Shown here one piece after another: positions 36,900-50,054 of a DNA stretch of 64,000 nucleotides. The translations under genes were made by a program, and so were the position numbers. Below the pieces are notes generated by a model that worked only from the letters and a program-made list of their open reading frames with translations, made no database searches and was not told the origin of the DNA. Position 1 is the stretch's first letter. The number at the start of each line of letters is the position of its first letter. This stretch comes from Rotaria sp. Silwood1 (taxonomy: Eukaryota > Rotifera > Eurotatoria > Philodinida > Philodinidae), in contig CAJNOP010000033.1 of NCBI GenBank assembly GCA_905250075.1, positions 1,426,613-1,490,612 of the forward strand. Reading direction: 5' to 3'.

Positions 36900-38957
36900 A
36901 TGGCTTTTCTAAATCATAAAATTCATCCAACGACAGATAATTATTATGAAACATTTTTACTTTGTTGGCTAGATGGAGATGTCAATGCCACAGATGATAA
37001 TAAAAAAACAGTAACAATGCTTCATTCAATAGTTAAACATTTTAAAATATTTGATGATGCTTACGAATGTAAAAAATATATTGAATCTCTAAATGAAAAA
37101 GATCGACTTATTCTTATTGTTAGTGGTAGATTAGGTCGGGAAATCGTTCCAAAACTTCATCAGCTTAAACAACTTTTATCTGTTTACGTGTTTTGTATCG
37201 ATAAAACATTGAATGAAGAATGGGCCAAGCAGTTTAGGAAAGTATGACATTATTTTCTAATTTTCTTTTTCAAATTCTTTTCCTCAATATAGATCAAAGA
37301 TGTAATTATTCATCAAGAAAATTTAATTACTCGAATCAAATCAGATAAAAGATGTCGAGTAAAAAATGAAGAACGAATTTCATTTAATATGTACATAACC
37401 TCGAATAATCTAGATCAATCTACAATTGCACTCAATGAAAATTTTATTTATTCATATGTTCTAATCAATAATCTTCTTCGATTAGAACTTAATCTAAAAG
37501 ATCAACGACAACTTATCGATCTCTGTAAGACAGAATACAAGAGTAACAAATGGCAATTAACCATGATTCGTGAATTTAAACACGAATATACACCAAATAA
37601 AGCTTTATTATGGTATATTCGTGAATCATTTTTATATCGAATGTTAAACAAAGTTTTACGTGAACAAAATATTGATCAATTACTATTATTTCATTTCATC
37701 ATTCGTGATATATATCAACAACTAAAAGAAAATCAATATATGTCATCAATTCGTGTCTATCGTGGTGAAATTATGACTCTCAGTGAAATAGAATACCTTA
37801 AAAAATCAAAAGATGGATATATTTCAATCAATACATTTCTTCAAACAAGTATGAATCAGGATAAAGTATTAGATGTACTGACAAAGCGAACGATTTCTAA
37901 TTATGAACATCCAGTTTTATTTATCATTGATGCTGATCCGACTATCGCAAGAAAAACTCCATTCACTGACATTAGTAGATTCAATAGTTTCATTGAAGAA
38001 ACAGAAATATTATTTATGGTTGGTTGTATATTTCGTTTAATTACAGTTGAACAACAAGGAAAGATATGGAAAATTCACATGGAACTTTGTGGTGATAATG
38101 AACCTGCTTTAAAACGTATTTTCGAGTATAGAAAAAGAATACATGAAGACAAAAATGAAGATGATAGAATTGGTCTTCGAGGTTTTGGTGATGTATTGCA
38201 ACGACTGGGTAAATTCGACATGGCTGAAACAATTTATCATCGTTTGCTTGATGAAGTTCCATCAAATGATTCATCACTTGCTGATTTATACTGTTCACTT
38301 GGTAATGCGAACAAAGAAAAAAAGAACTTTGATTCTAGTTTAGAATGGTATCAAAAATCATTAGAAGTGCGCTTACAAACAAATCCATCAGATTTCATTG
38401 GTCTTGGAAATATATATGGTTCAATGGGCGAAGCTTATTCACATAAGAAAAATAATATTAAATCATTAGAATTTTATGAGAAAGCTATTGAACAATATCA
38501 AAAAGCAAATGCTGAAGATCATCCACATATGGCTAATTTTTTTAACAATATTGCTTCTATTTATAGACGAGAAAGCAAATATTCTCAAGCATTAGAATAC
38601 TATGAAAAAGCATTAATAATAGATGATCTAAATCCATCATCTAATCCTTTTAATGCAGCTAAAACTCATAATAATATTGGTATTATTTATTGTTATCTTG
38701 GTCAGTATGATCTTGCACTGAAACATTATCAACTATCACTCTCAATTAAGTGTGAAATACTTCCACCAAAACACATTTCCATTGCTAATGTTTACAAAAA
38801 TATTGGTCTTGTGTATGAAATACAAAGTGATTTTCAACAATCATCGATATATTATAAAGAAGCAGCCAGCGTCTATCATGATATACTACCATCTAAACAT
38901 CCAGATGTGATACAAATCGATAATGCCCTTCAAAAGGTTCTAGAAAAACTTACGTAG
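36900..38957 (+). CDS. Arginine ADP-ribosyltransferase fused to TPR repeats
   Basis: Exons 36900-37241 and 37293-38957, with a 51-nt intron, encode 668 aa. Residues 1-150 form an N-terminal module (SGRLGREIVPKLHQL, YVFCIDKTLNEEWAKQF) that, from my knowledge, often precedes such proteins in bdelloids. The ART domain (about 155-375) keeps the R-S-ExE signature: Arg271 in VYRGE, Ser292 in GYISINTFLQTS, and E350-T-E352 in EETEILF. That predicts transfer of ADP-ribose from NAD+ to arginine. From about residue 400 to 660, some six TPR units of the tandem 42-residue type follow (LGNANKEKKNFDSSLEWYQK, IASIYRRESKYSQALEYYEK, IGIIYCYLGQYDLALKHYQL), probably for partner binding. There is no signal peptide, so it is likely cytosolic. 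A decayed duplicate lies 2 kb upstream. The substrate is unknown. Confidence 0.9.
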
Positions 38958-41375
38958 TATTTTTATATTTTGTTATGTGTTGTTTTTTTTGAACAAAAGA
39001 AATTCCAATAGATGTCAAATACATAGCACATGTGCAAAAAACCTTAGTTTTGATTTTGTCATATGAAATGTATTGAATTCCTTTCTTAATTCTACAACGG
39101 TAGTTTTTAAATAAATAAAATCAACAGAATTTTCAAAAGTAACAATGACTACCATACAATGAAAATAAATATTATTCATTATAATAATGAAACTTAATAT
39201 AGACTAATGATTTAAATGGCTTTGACCTAACCATCAAGTCGATTTCTTCTGTTTACTGTTCAATTTAACATTTATCTTATTTCTCTATGAGAAATAAAAG
39301 CAAGCGCGTCAAAGCTATAGTCATTCTTATGATTGTAACTCGATACACAATCTATCTTAATTTCATGTATATGAACAATTCGTACTCGTACATTTTCATG
39401 GCATAAGAAATAAAAACACAGCAATAACTTCAATTCATACGAAGTAGACAACATTTAAACTATTTATTGAACAGAAATATGAGTCATGAACTAATTTGTA
39501 GGTATTACTACATTCTTTTATTATCCGTGAATCAAAATATTACCTTTTATCATGATAACAAATTTTTAGTGGTTCTATTTTTGATACATTTTTTCTGAGA
39601 TATTCCATAGACATGTAATATACTTCAGTAAGTTTATAAATTTTATCTGAATGTCTTAATTTGTATTGTTTTTTAATGGAATGAATCATTTATTATTTAA
39701 TAAAGAAAAGGATTATAATTCTAATAATTTAAATTGTTGACGTTGGACTATACGTGCATATGTTCGTTAATTTGTGAATTAAACCTATAAATAAATAATA
39801 TTTTTAAAACAATTAATTATAATATATAAAATATTTGAATACAGGATTCTGAAGCATCGATTTGAGTAGCAAGACTTTCACGCAATTCAATATGCGACTA
39901 TTGATTATAAACAAATAAGCTATTAAGTTGTTAAATATGATTTTACGTAAATACAATATGTTGGTCGACGACAATGATTAAATGTTTGAACTATAGAATG
40001 CTGATTTTAATCAATTTTATTGAATAGCTTTTCTTTTGCCTCAATTAATTCTATTGTCATCCGATTGAAACATAGTTCATTTTAATGATACTTCTGATAG
40101 CAACAAAGTAAAGTTCGAAATGGATCTTTGTTCTTTAAAAGAAACAAAATGGTTAAGAAGCATAACGATGCCATTGGAGTAATATTGAATTGCGTACAAT
40201 TGTATATATTATTATTTATTAATTGATAATGTCTATGAAATGAATTGTTTGAATAAGTAATATTTTGATAATAGATAAGTTGATAATGTTTATTGTGAGC
40301 TTGAAATATTTTTTATGAAGTTTAGACAATCATCACGATGAATATGAAATGAATGATTATTAATTGATTATTTTTCTAATGATAAATGAATTTCTTGTTT
40401 ATCTAATATAATTTTTTTTTCTGTTAAACCAAATTCTTGATACAAAATATCATATATTTTTTCGTTTGATCGAACAAAAAAAGGATGTCGGAATGAAAAA
40501 TGATGGCTCTAAGAAAAAATTAAAAGAATATAGAATCTGCTGCACTTTTCATAGATAGTACATTGATCGTAAATCTGATTTGATTATGTTCTTTTTTTTT
40601 TAAGAAACACTTAGTATATTAAACTAATTATGAAAGTATTTACAATCACCTTTAATTGTTGTTTTTGTCAATGTCGATTGATTTATTGAAAAACAAAATC
40701 CGTCATATAGTAGTTATGTCAAAGAGCAAATATATTGACACTCTTGACTGAGCAAATAATTATTATTTTATTACGACAGATGAGCTAATTAACGATCACA
40801 ATCATCTCTATTTTCAACGCTTATCTCTTTAACTCATATAAAACGAAGCAAAAACGTTTATATACGTCAAAAATTTATAAGAAAATATTTATTTACAAAT
40901 ATAAATTTTTCATTGACGTAATTCAAGCATGATTAATATGTTATCGTTATTTTTTAAAACATCAAATATTTTTCTCGTTCTTCGACTTTGATTGATCAAG
41001 TATGTATCTTGATGCAAGAAGAAAGATACATTGCAATATGTTCAGGTGTGTACACAATAATATGGTCAATGCTCAGATAAAAATTGATTTTTTTCTTTCT
41101 CGTAATATGATGATACTGTAACAGAAATAAGAATATATATTATATCTATAGTCAAAGTCAAAAAAAAACATTTTTACTCATTTTCACGCCATATTACGTT
41201 TTTGCTTTCTTTTCATTAGTAGATGTGATATTTAGTTTTAAACGCCTATCATCACATACATATTCTTTCTTTTTGCTGTTATTTTTCTTGTTTTAGGTAG
41301 GAAAAAACAGACCATGAACATGAAGGGCTATATGATATGTTTTAGTTATTTTTTTCGACATATTTTTTCAAAAAA
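38958..41375. other. Intergenic region, no gene recognised
   Basis: The first 150 bases match the flank of the upstream pseudogene (about 35090-35165), marking the duplication border. AATAAA motifs near 39111 can end the ADP-ribosyltransferase transcript. The rest is very AT-rich with no exon seen on either strand. Confidence 0.6.
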
Positions 41376-43126
41376 ATGTCCTTTGAGTGGACATCACGAC
41401 CGTTATCAATACAATCCATTGCAGCTCAATATACTTTACCAATAGCTATTCGATCGGCAACTGGTTTTCGCGGTTCGAATAATCCAATTATTTTGCATTC
41501 TATATCGCGCGTTACATTTGCCTTCGGACTTGCTTTGAGAGATAGTCAATCAGCAAGAAACGGATGTGTATCATATACACCAATCGATTCAGAAATAGTT
41601 GCTATACCTTTGAAATATCCTGGTGAGTTATTTATATGTTTGTTACACCTCTTCACTTTTTAAAACTAGGATATTTTGAGTGTTTACCATCGCATAACAT
41701 TGGTAAGATTATTACTATTTCAATAAATTTTTCAATTGTTTAATGTATACTTTATTTCAGGACAACAGACTGGTGTTGTTCCTGAAAAGAATATTCAACC
41801 GATTGTTGAAAGAATGCAACTTGATCATCGACCTCAAGCATTTTATATAGCATCACCTATGCGTGTTTATACAATTGAAACTAACGATAATGTTGTTTTC
41901 AATCGTGTATGGCATAATGTTGAGGCTCATCAAATAATTTTATTCAATAAGCTTGTCAATGTTGAATATACTCCAACAGTAAATGATAATTTAACAGATG
42001 ATGATTATGCATTTTCATGGTGGTTTTGTTTTGGTAGACAAATATTAAATCGAAATGAATTTGCATTAAAGTGTACTTTATTAGAACGAAAAAAATGTTA
42101 TATTCCATGTTCATCAACAGATGAAGTTAATTTAATTCCTGTTGGTCAACATGGTTCAAGTAATGTGAATAAATTACAAACAATTTATAATCTTATTGAA
42201 CAATTTCCAATGCCAATAAATATTAAATTAGCTCAATTACCTGGTGGGATTTTTATTTTAAATAGAATCTTATTACTAGTTTGTTCTTTTTTTCTTTTTA
42301 TAAAGGTTCATATGCATATAAAGGTTTTAGTGGTAATTTACAATTATTCGGTTCACGTTCTGATGAATTAGCTGTATGCGCATCATTAACATCATCAAAT
42401 ATTGCTGTTATTCCAAAAAATACTCCACTTAAATTTGTTGTTTCACCACTAACATCATTATCATCAGAAATTCGAATGATTCTTGCAAAGTGTCATATGT
42501 TTTTACAATCATTTGATATGCAAATTCGTCATATTCTTGTATCATCTGATCATAATATTTCAGCACATCGTGTTCGGTCACGAAGTTCAAAAGCTCAAAC
42601 AGCTATTGAAGATCGATCTAAATATTTTAAACGATCATATAGTGTTGACCAAGGTAGATCTAAAAAAGATGATCGAACAACAACAACTACAACTGATGAA
42701 GGCTATCGTTCAGGTTCATCAGCAACTAATAAACGACATGATTATAGAAGACAACGAGCTCTTAGTGTTGTAAGTAGTTCACTAATAAACAAAGAAAGAC
42801 TTTTTTAAAGTTCTTTATTTTCATAGAATGTTGAAAACAGTTTACAATGTATTCCACGTCAAAGAGCATTTTCAACAGATGATGATAGAAAATATAATTC
42901 ACTTGCTCGTGTTCGTCAAACAAATAAAGAATCATCATCATCTCCACCTCCACCTGCACTACCAGAAAAACCACCTAATTTCCCTTATCCAACAATGCCA
43001 TTTCCTTATGATAGTGGAAGTAATATAATTAAAGATATTAATTCATCGAATGCGGATGGTTCTATTTTAATGGATTCAAGTCATGAACTATTTTTAGCTT
43101 TACCATCTAATATTCGATTTACATAA
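41376..43126 (+). CDS. CABIT-domain protein, GAREM/THEMIS-like
   Basis: Exons 41376-41622, a 33-nt microexon 41670-41702, 41761-42243, 42306-42769 and 42827-43126 join in phase into 508 aa. The opening (SIQSIAAQYTLPIAIRSATG) and the segment made by the exon 1-2 junction (IPLKYPGYFECL) match the CABIT pattern of a strand, LP, and later PLxYxGxFE. Without the microexon that motif is broken. CABIT proteins such as THEMIS and GAREM are adaptors in receptor tyrosine kinase or lymphocyte signalling and can restrain SHP phosphatases. Beyond about residue 330 the chain is Ser/Thr/Arg-rich (SRSSKAQ, RRQRALSV, RQRAFSTDDD) with phosphorylation-like sites. A proline stretch, SSPPPPALPEKPP, is a good SH3 ligand, as in GAREM. 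No C-terminal SAM domain is seen. PolyA signal AATAAA at about 43150. The family call rests on motif recognition only. Confidence 0.7.
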
Positions 43127-43277
43127 TTTTATAATTTTTTTTTTGTTTAAATAAAAAACACAACGATTATCTAAAAAGAAGGAACAAAACATTAACATTT
43201 CGACAAATCATCTATTGATCTATAAATAAGTCATTCTATATATAAAACTTTCACAATTGATAGTTGTTCGTTTTCAT

Positions 43278-45167
43278 ATGTATTCCTCTATATCTAAACT
43301 TGATCGAGACGTTGCACGTTCATTTTTAAATGCACCATCAAATGTTATTTCATATGTACCAATGAAAACGAGAAATGAACAAAATCATATGATGATGATA
43401 CCATCTCAAACTATGATTAATAAAGAAACTAGAATCGATGATGTTTTGTCTCAACCTCATCCAAATGTTCAACTTGGCTTTCCAACAAATACAAATATTA
43501 TTCCCATGTATTATGACGTCATTATTGATACAGTGACTGATTATGATAGTAAGTGAATATAAATAGGCTTGTAGTGTTTTATTCAGATTTTCTTTTTCGG
43601 ACCAACGAGTGACAAGTCCAGAAGGGACAACTCAATCTTCGAAGGAGCACTACCTTTCGAAGTTTGGTTAGTATGCCATGTATTGTGTAGTTGTACTCTC
43701 GAAAAATAAATGTTCTCTCCTCTTGAAGATAAAATCTGAATAAAACACCGGGGCGTTATAAGGCTCATCCTTTTTGTTTATCAGATAGAGCGTCATTTCT
43801 AAGTAAAAAGCATACGTTTCGTCCATTGATAGTTATATACTAATAATAATATATTCTTCATGTTTTCAAAGTTACGAAAAAGTAGATAGGTAAAAGTTTT
43901 AAGTAGTAAACAAATTATATACCTAAACAAGGTCCTGCGTTTTTAAAGTAAAAGTTTGTCTAGATTGTATATTTGATTAAAGTTTGCTTAACTAACTAAA
44001 ATATACTTATCTTTAAGCAAAGATTTGATTTCTTAAAATTTTTATTGATATAAGTTGTGAAACTTTATGCAACAGAAAATTTCACCTATCGTAATGGTCT
44101 CGAGCAAACATTTGAATTAACTATTTTTTTTTAAATATATTCTTCTCAGTCTCAAAGTAGTTTTCTCATCGTAGTCAATCTTGTTTTAATTGCTTTTAAA
44201 AAAGAGATACAATAAGTAATAAAAAAACAGTATTCTTTCAGAAACAAATAGAATTATAGTCGTACTCTATACTATGACTTTTATGCATAGCAAGAGCTAA
44301 TAAAATTGTTTATATCATCTACAAATGTGAGCCTAGAAAGTTACGTCATAAACCAAGATATTGTTTCTTTTTTCGGACGAAGCGAAAGTTAAATTGAACA
44401 AAAGTCAAACCACTTTTGTGACCAGTGCATAAAGAGTAATCTGCAAATTATTACATTTGACATTTGATGATTACACTCTATTAAACAAAAGTAAGAATAG
44501 GTACTCTAGTATTTGATATTCAAGTACAATTTACTCTTATATTTGTGCAAGAACTTTTGCAATACCCGTTCGTTTAGTCTTTAAATTTCATGTTATTTAT
44601 TTGTGCGTTTATTTTTTTTTTTTTGAATACTTAGTTTTCTATCCAATAGCTAAACAAACAACACAATATTATAATAATTCCAATAATGATCAGCAATCAA
44701 TGTCAAACGATCAGTCGACATATCCACGTTATCATGTTCACAGACTTAATGAACTAGCTGTATCAATGGATATTCCACATGATTATGATTCAACATCAAA
44801 TTGGTCTCAACATTCTATTCAAAATCAACAATATGAATATGAACATTTACAGCCAATAAAAAATGTTCGATTCAATGATAATCCAACATGGCTTCCATAT
44901 TCAAGACATATTACAGAAAATACTGCTAATCCTATTAATCAATATTATTTCTATCCAGAAAAAATATCACAAATAGATAATAATGAACAATCATCTGTAC
45001 GTTATATCACTACACCTTTCTTTTGGTTTCGCCCTGTTCTTAATCATAATTATGCTATTTGTATACCAAATTTAAGACCAAATCTTCATGCTTATATAAC
45101 ATCTTCATTTGATCCGATATCATCACAATTTCCAATTCATTTTACTTCAAATTCAATACGATTTTAA
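43278..45167 (+). CDS. Tyr/Asn-rich hypothetical protein, two exons
   Basis: Exons 43278-43548 and 44635-45167 encode 267 aa, joined in phase (A|TT) across a 1.1-kb intron that contains a small inverted-repeat element. Not recognised. The first exon is polar with Met-rich NHMMMIPSQTM. The second holds a short possibly folded stretch (YHVHRLNELAVSMDIPHDYD), a Gln/Asn/Tyr-rich middle, and an aromatic-Pro-rich end (ITTPFFWFRPVLNHNYAICI). There is no signal peptide or convincing membrane helix. It begins only 151 nt after the stop of the CABIT gene on the same strand, so the two could share a transcript, though the intervening DNA has its own polyA signal. The start is the first ATG after in-frame non-ATG sequence. 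Confidence 0.68.
43574..43748. repeat. Short inverted-repeat element (MITE-like) in an intron
   Basis: GTGTTTTATTCAGATTTT at 43574-43591 is repeated inverted and exact at 43731-43748, bounding 175 bp. The interior is less AT-rich than the surrounding intron and contains smaller internal symmetries. It has no coding capacity. Confidence 0.75.
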
Positions 45168-45247
45168 AACTATTTATCTCCTTATTTTAATTAAGGAGAT
45201 TGTTCAGTTTAAATAATCAGGATGTTGTCCTGATGCTTTTTTTTTCT

Positions 45248-46440
45248 TTATATAAAACCAAAATAAATAATAAACTTAACATTTAAAATCATACTAATCC
45301 ATTCCCGATAAATCATCATCCACCAATTTCTATATTTTGGTGCATTTTCTCCATTAAATTTATACCATAAGTTTTTTTCCCAATGTCCACTAAACCATTG
45401 TAATGCATGACTATTAGCTGATAATCGACTCATATTATTTTTTCCTAAATATTCTTCAAGCACATGAGTACGAGTAACACTAATATGTGGACAACATGAT
45501 GGAACAACATAACGAGCTACATGTCTTTTTGATGCTTGACCATTTAACCAAATATCATCAACACGACGAATATCATTAGGAATTTGATCGAAATAGAGAT
45601 GCATATGAACATCAAAGAATAATGGACGAATTAGATAAGCAGCATTAGCAGTGACGACACCAACACGATAAACGTCAGAAAGATAATGTGATTCGATTAT
45701 ATGATAAGCCATTTCATATTTACCACCTACACCCCAAGTTAGATCTTTACGAACTAAAACGTTGAAGCAAATGACAAGATAATCATGTGTATTGAACCTC
45801 TCTATTTGAAAGAAAAATCTTTTTTACCTCGCCAACCTCTGAAGCCAATAATACTATTTGGAAATTTTTCTGAATATTCATATAATGTAGCGACCGTAAA
45901 TGGATGATAGTAAAAATCATCATCACAAACCATAATTGCTTGTGATTTAGAATGAAATTCTTTAATAATCGGAAGAAATTTTGTCGCTGGACCATAATCT
46001 TCATATTCTAATAGAATTTGTACTAATCTATCAAATAATTTGGTAACAGTTTCTGATGAGTCGAGACGTTGTAGATACATTTTCAAATGTGTTAATGTTA
46101 AATTTGTTTGTGTAACTATTTCCAATGTAGGAGATAAATAAATACGAATTTGTTTTGGTAGCTTTGTTTGAGATAATAATGAATGAATAGCTAATGGAAG
46201 TTCATAATGAAATCTGGCAGGATTACTTGTTAATGATATGATGATATTTGATGAATGAGACTCAGAATGGCTTAATCGAAAGATTGAAATAGAATGCAAG
46301 AGTACAATAAGAAAAGGTGAACTAATAAAAATGAATATAATACTAATAAACGAACGGTAGAATAAACGTCGTCGAGACCGTTTAAGTGGTGAACGACGAT
46401 CAAATGAATGTACTAAACGTTCGATCATATTGAGTTTCAT
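45248..46440 (-). CDS. Type II membrane glycosyltransferase
   Basis: Minus-strand exons 46440-45828 and 45753-45248 give 372 aa. A basic N-terminus (RRSPLKRSRRR) precedes one membrane anchor at about residues 27-52, the Golgi type II topology. The catalytic part has IIISLTSNPARF at the start of the nucleotide-sugar fold, EDYGPATKFLPI, and a DxD-type metal/nucleotide site CDDDFYYHP (Asp173-175). Further on, VDDIWLNGQAS (Asp270-271) is placed like the acceptor or catalytic acidic site of GT-A enzymes. From these motifs I infer a GT-A fold transferase; donor and acceptor are unknown and I cannot give a CAZy family. A decayed duplicate sits immediately upstream at 46975-47900. Relatives I recall are mostly microbial or algal, so ancient transfer is possible but unproven. 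Confidence 0.82.
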
Positions 46441-46974
46441 AAATTAAATTAACTTGTTTCACTTTAAAAACAAATGTATTAGCTAATAAATTTATTTTCA
46501 GCTTTTTGTTACTTGAGTAAAAACGTGACACCTAGAATAAAGTAATACGATGACAAAAAAAGAATAGTTATAATGATTGACTATGTGTACATGTTAAAGG
46601 AAAAAAAATGACGGTAAAGAGAACGACAAAAAAAAAATGAATGGTTTGTTGCACACGATTAGAACAGAATGTCTAAGGGGTCAACACAATTTTATATTCT
46701 ACGAACGGTCGGTCATATTATGATTATTTCGTTGTTGTTATGACATAAATAATATTTTCGTGGTATTGTCTTAGTTAAAAATTCTTACATATCAATATAT
46801 ACAGAACTAGATGATCAATTTGGTGTTGAAAATTAAATCAGTTACTCTTTCAGAAGAAAATATCTTTCTTTAATTTTTGTATTGAAGAAAAAAGATCATC
46901 ATTTTCAAAAATTTTAATTTCATATTTTATTTTATTTGTACTAAATATATAAAATAAAAAACAAATAGTAATAT

Positions 46975-47900
46975 AAAATTTCAGCTATTCAATGGCACTA
47001 ATCTCTTTAACTGCAATAATTTTGATATTTCGGTCGACTTTTTCTATTAAACTTATACCATAAATCCTTTTTAAAATATGAATACAACTATTATGATGTA
47101 CAATTATTAGTCAATAATCAATTCATTTTATTTCTTTATAAAAATTCTTTGAATGTCTAAGTTTGAGTAACATCAAAATGGCAACTACATGACAAATATC
47201 ATTAGATACTTGATAGAAATCGACATAAATATAAGAATCAAAAAAATATTTGAGCTAACAGGACAAACTTATACTAAATGATATGATTGAATGATGTAAT
47301 GAACAACTAGAAACGAACGACGCATACATCCTAGATAAGATCTTGTCGTATTGTTCAATTGAAAATTCTGTTTTTAATGAAGATGGCAAAAGCAGAAATA
47401 AAAAAATCTTCTGATTGTATTCTACAAAATTCTTATGCAATCAATTCTTACATTGGCAATTCTTTTATTCAAAAATATTTTTCAGATATATTTAGTTGAA
47501 TTTTCATTTCATGGAGTTCTCATATGTGAATGATAATAATGATCATCATCAGATATGATAATCATTTGAGCTTTGGTTTCATTAGATTTTAGTAATCATT
47601 CTTGTAAGTATTTTTGATGAATCTAAACGTTTTATTTGCATTTTTAAATGTGATATTATTAGATCTTTTTGTTTCATAATCATAGAAATTGGTTATACGT
47701 AGCTAGAAATTTATTTTGGTGTTGTTTTTGAGATAATAATACATGAATAGCGAATGGAAGTTCACGATGAAACTCGCAGGAGTATGTATCAATCAAATGA
47801 TTACAATTGCTGAATGAGAACAATATCGAATTGAAGCATAAAAGAGTATTGAATAAATAATTGGAAACAGATTAATTGAAGACGAAAAAGAAAACGAGAA
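46975..47900 (-). pseudogene. Decayed duplicate of the glycosyltransferase gene
   Basis: Two blocks match the intact gene in the same order and orientation. 46985-47230 corresponds to the coding end (about 45310-45610), and 47500-47900 to the first exon (about 45860-46320). The best patch is 47715-47775, nearly base for base with 46160-46221 (GAGATAATAATRAATGAATAG region). The DxD neighbourhood and splice sites are scrambled, and no frame of useful length remains. Confidence 0.8.
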
Positions 47901-50054
47901 TGATATGCTGTTTTGTAGTTTTTGTCGATAAAAGTTTTGAACTATGATTCTGAATATTTTTTGCATAGCCTTGTATTGTAGACACAGACCATTTATGGAT
48001 ATTTTATAGTTAAATCTCAATTGGTGGAAAAGTATGGTCATATTCTGTTTAATGATGCGAAACATCATAAGAAATCAACTAACGAAGCAAAGAAGAAAAA
48101 AATTAATTATGATATATTTTTGACAGTTGTGATATAGAAAGCGTGGTTAGGACATATTGGTTACACAATATGATTAGTGGACATAATGTAAATCAGAGAA
48201 CAGAACGTGTTCAGTTTTTTTTATGAAGGCTAAACAGTATTGATTCGTCATTTAAATTATGAATTAATATCACTATAAGTCGAAAGTCATTTGTATCTTT
48301 TTTTTTTATTATCGAATGTTTGATTATGCATGCCGAAATTCAATAGACGGTGACATGATAACAGTTTTATTTTCATAAAAAAGAAAAAGAAAAGATGATG
48401 CTGGCCGTGATTGAATTTAATTGGATTGATTTTTTAATACATAAATGATAACAAAAAAAGATGATTTAAATAGAACTTCTGATGTATAATACACTGATTA
48501 CGTGCTCAATAATCGGTAAAAACCTGTTATAAAAAAAAATTGGAAAAGCTATTAAACAATTTCCATTCTTTAAAATTTATATTCAATGGATTTACAATAT
48601 TATCGATGAAAATTCATTGAAGACACTTGTCTACAAAGTAAAGGTTAGAGCGTGTGTGTGCATCCTTCCCTCTTACGTCTGCAATCTCTATTCTAACTAA
48701 GGTATCGTTTTAGAACCATTCCTAAACTTATCTTTTTTCGACTTAATTTAAACGATCAATATTTTCTTTCAGCAGTTCTTAATTTAACTAAAAGAATAAT
48801 ATCCTCATATTCTCTTGTCTTCTTTATCCACATATATGCAATCTTTCATTTCTGGCTAAAAAAAAACAGAATAATTACAATATATATGCATCTGAATGAT
48901 ATTTCAATAGCTACGAATATTTATACTAAGAATCTTTACATAACACATGGAACTAAATAACTATTCAGTCAAAAAAATCGACAATAAATAAATAGCTGAG
49001 TGTTTATTAAATAACTATCAATATTCATTGAATAGTTATGAATATTTATTGAATATTTATTCGATAGTGTTTGTAGTTAAATACCTATTGACTAAGATAG
49101 ATTGCCAATAAACAATTAGCTGACTATTTATGAAGATTAAGTATATCACTATAAAAGTTTCCATACATATCTCTGTTCTGTATGTTTATCAACTTTCTCG
49201 ATACGTAATAGTTATATATCTTTTAAGAATTTGGTCGCTATATAGTAAAGTGGCGAATAATCTTTCCAAGCTTCATTACTGAAGAAATCAGTTGATAAAG
49301 TTGAGTTATTCAAACTTAAGTATACTCTAGTTGAATACAAAACATGGTAAATTTTTATTTGTCTTTCTAATTTATCTCAACTTTAGTAGTCAAAAAAACG
49401 GGTCAGAATACTCTTCTTCGATATGCATAGACTGCTAGAGTTTGTCGAATTCTAGCAAAACATATACAAAACGATACTTCAATCAACTTTACTAGCTGAA
49501 ACGTGACATAATTATTATTATTTTTGCAAAAAGTGCAAGATATAAAATGCTTAGTCATGATTTTTTATGTCTTCGACGCAATTTGAGTCATTTTCTTTAG
49601 ACGATATCTATAATGATTATGTATTCAATTGCATATTTCAATTTACTATTTTGCGTATGTACTTTATATGAATAATATCAATTTACTAAAAAGAATGAAA
49701 AACTTTTGACTACACTTTCAATTACTGTCTGCTCTTAAAAACAAATTATTCTTTCGTCATATACACTGGAAGATTTTTAGCAATTTGATTACTTCTTCTT
49801 TCAGGTCTGTCAACTACTAATTTATATGTTGTGTTGTGTCAAACATAATTGATTGGATCTAACTATTTCTTTTATACGTATACACTTAATGTTTAATTAT
49901 AACGTAGTATGAAATTATGAAAAACATAAAGAAAAACTGTAAAGAATGTTTTTATTTCTATCGATTCAAAAGTTGATAAGGGAAAAATAAACAATAAACT
50001 TCAAGTATATTCAATATTTAATATTTGACTATCTAAATTCTACATTGAAGAAAT
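47901..50054. other. Intergenic region; right half duplicated upstream of both PGRP genes
   Basis: No gene is recognised. From about 48950 to 50054 the DNA resembles 57080-57796, the flank of the second PGRP gene. Examples are AAATAGCTGAGTGTTTATTA near 48991 against a similar stretch near 57098, and TCTACATTGAAGAAA just before both start codons. This region probably carries the shared promoter of the pair. Confidence 0.65.
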
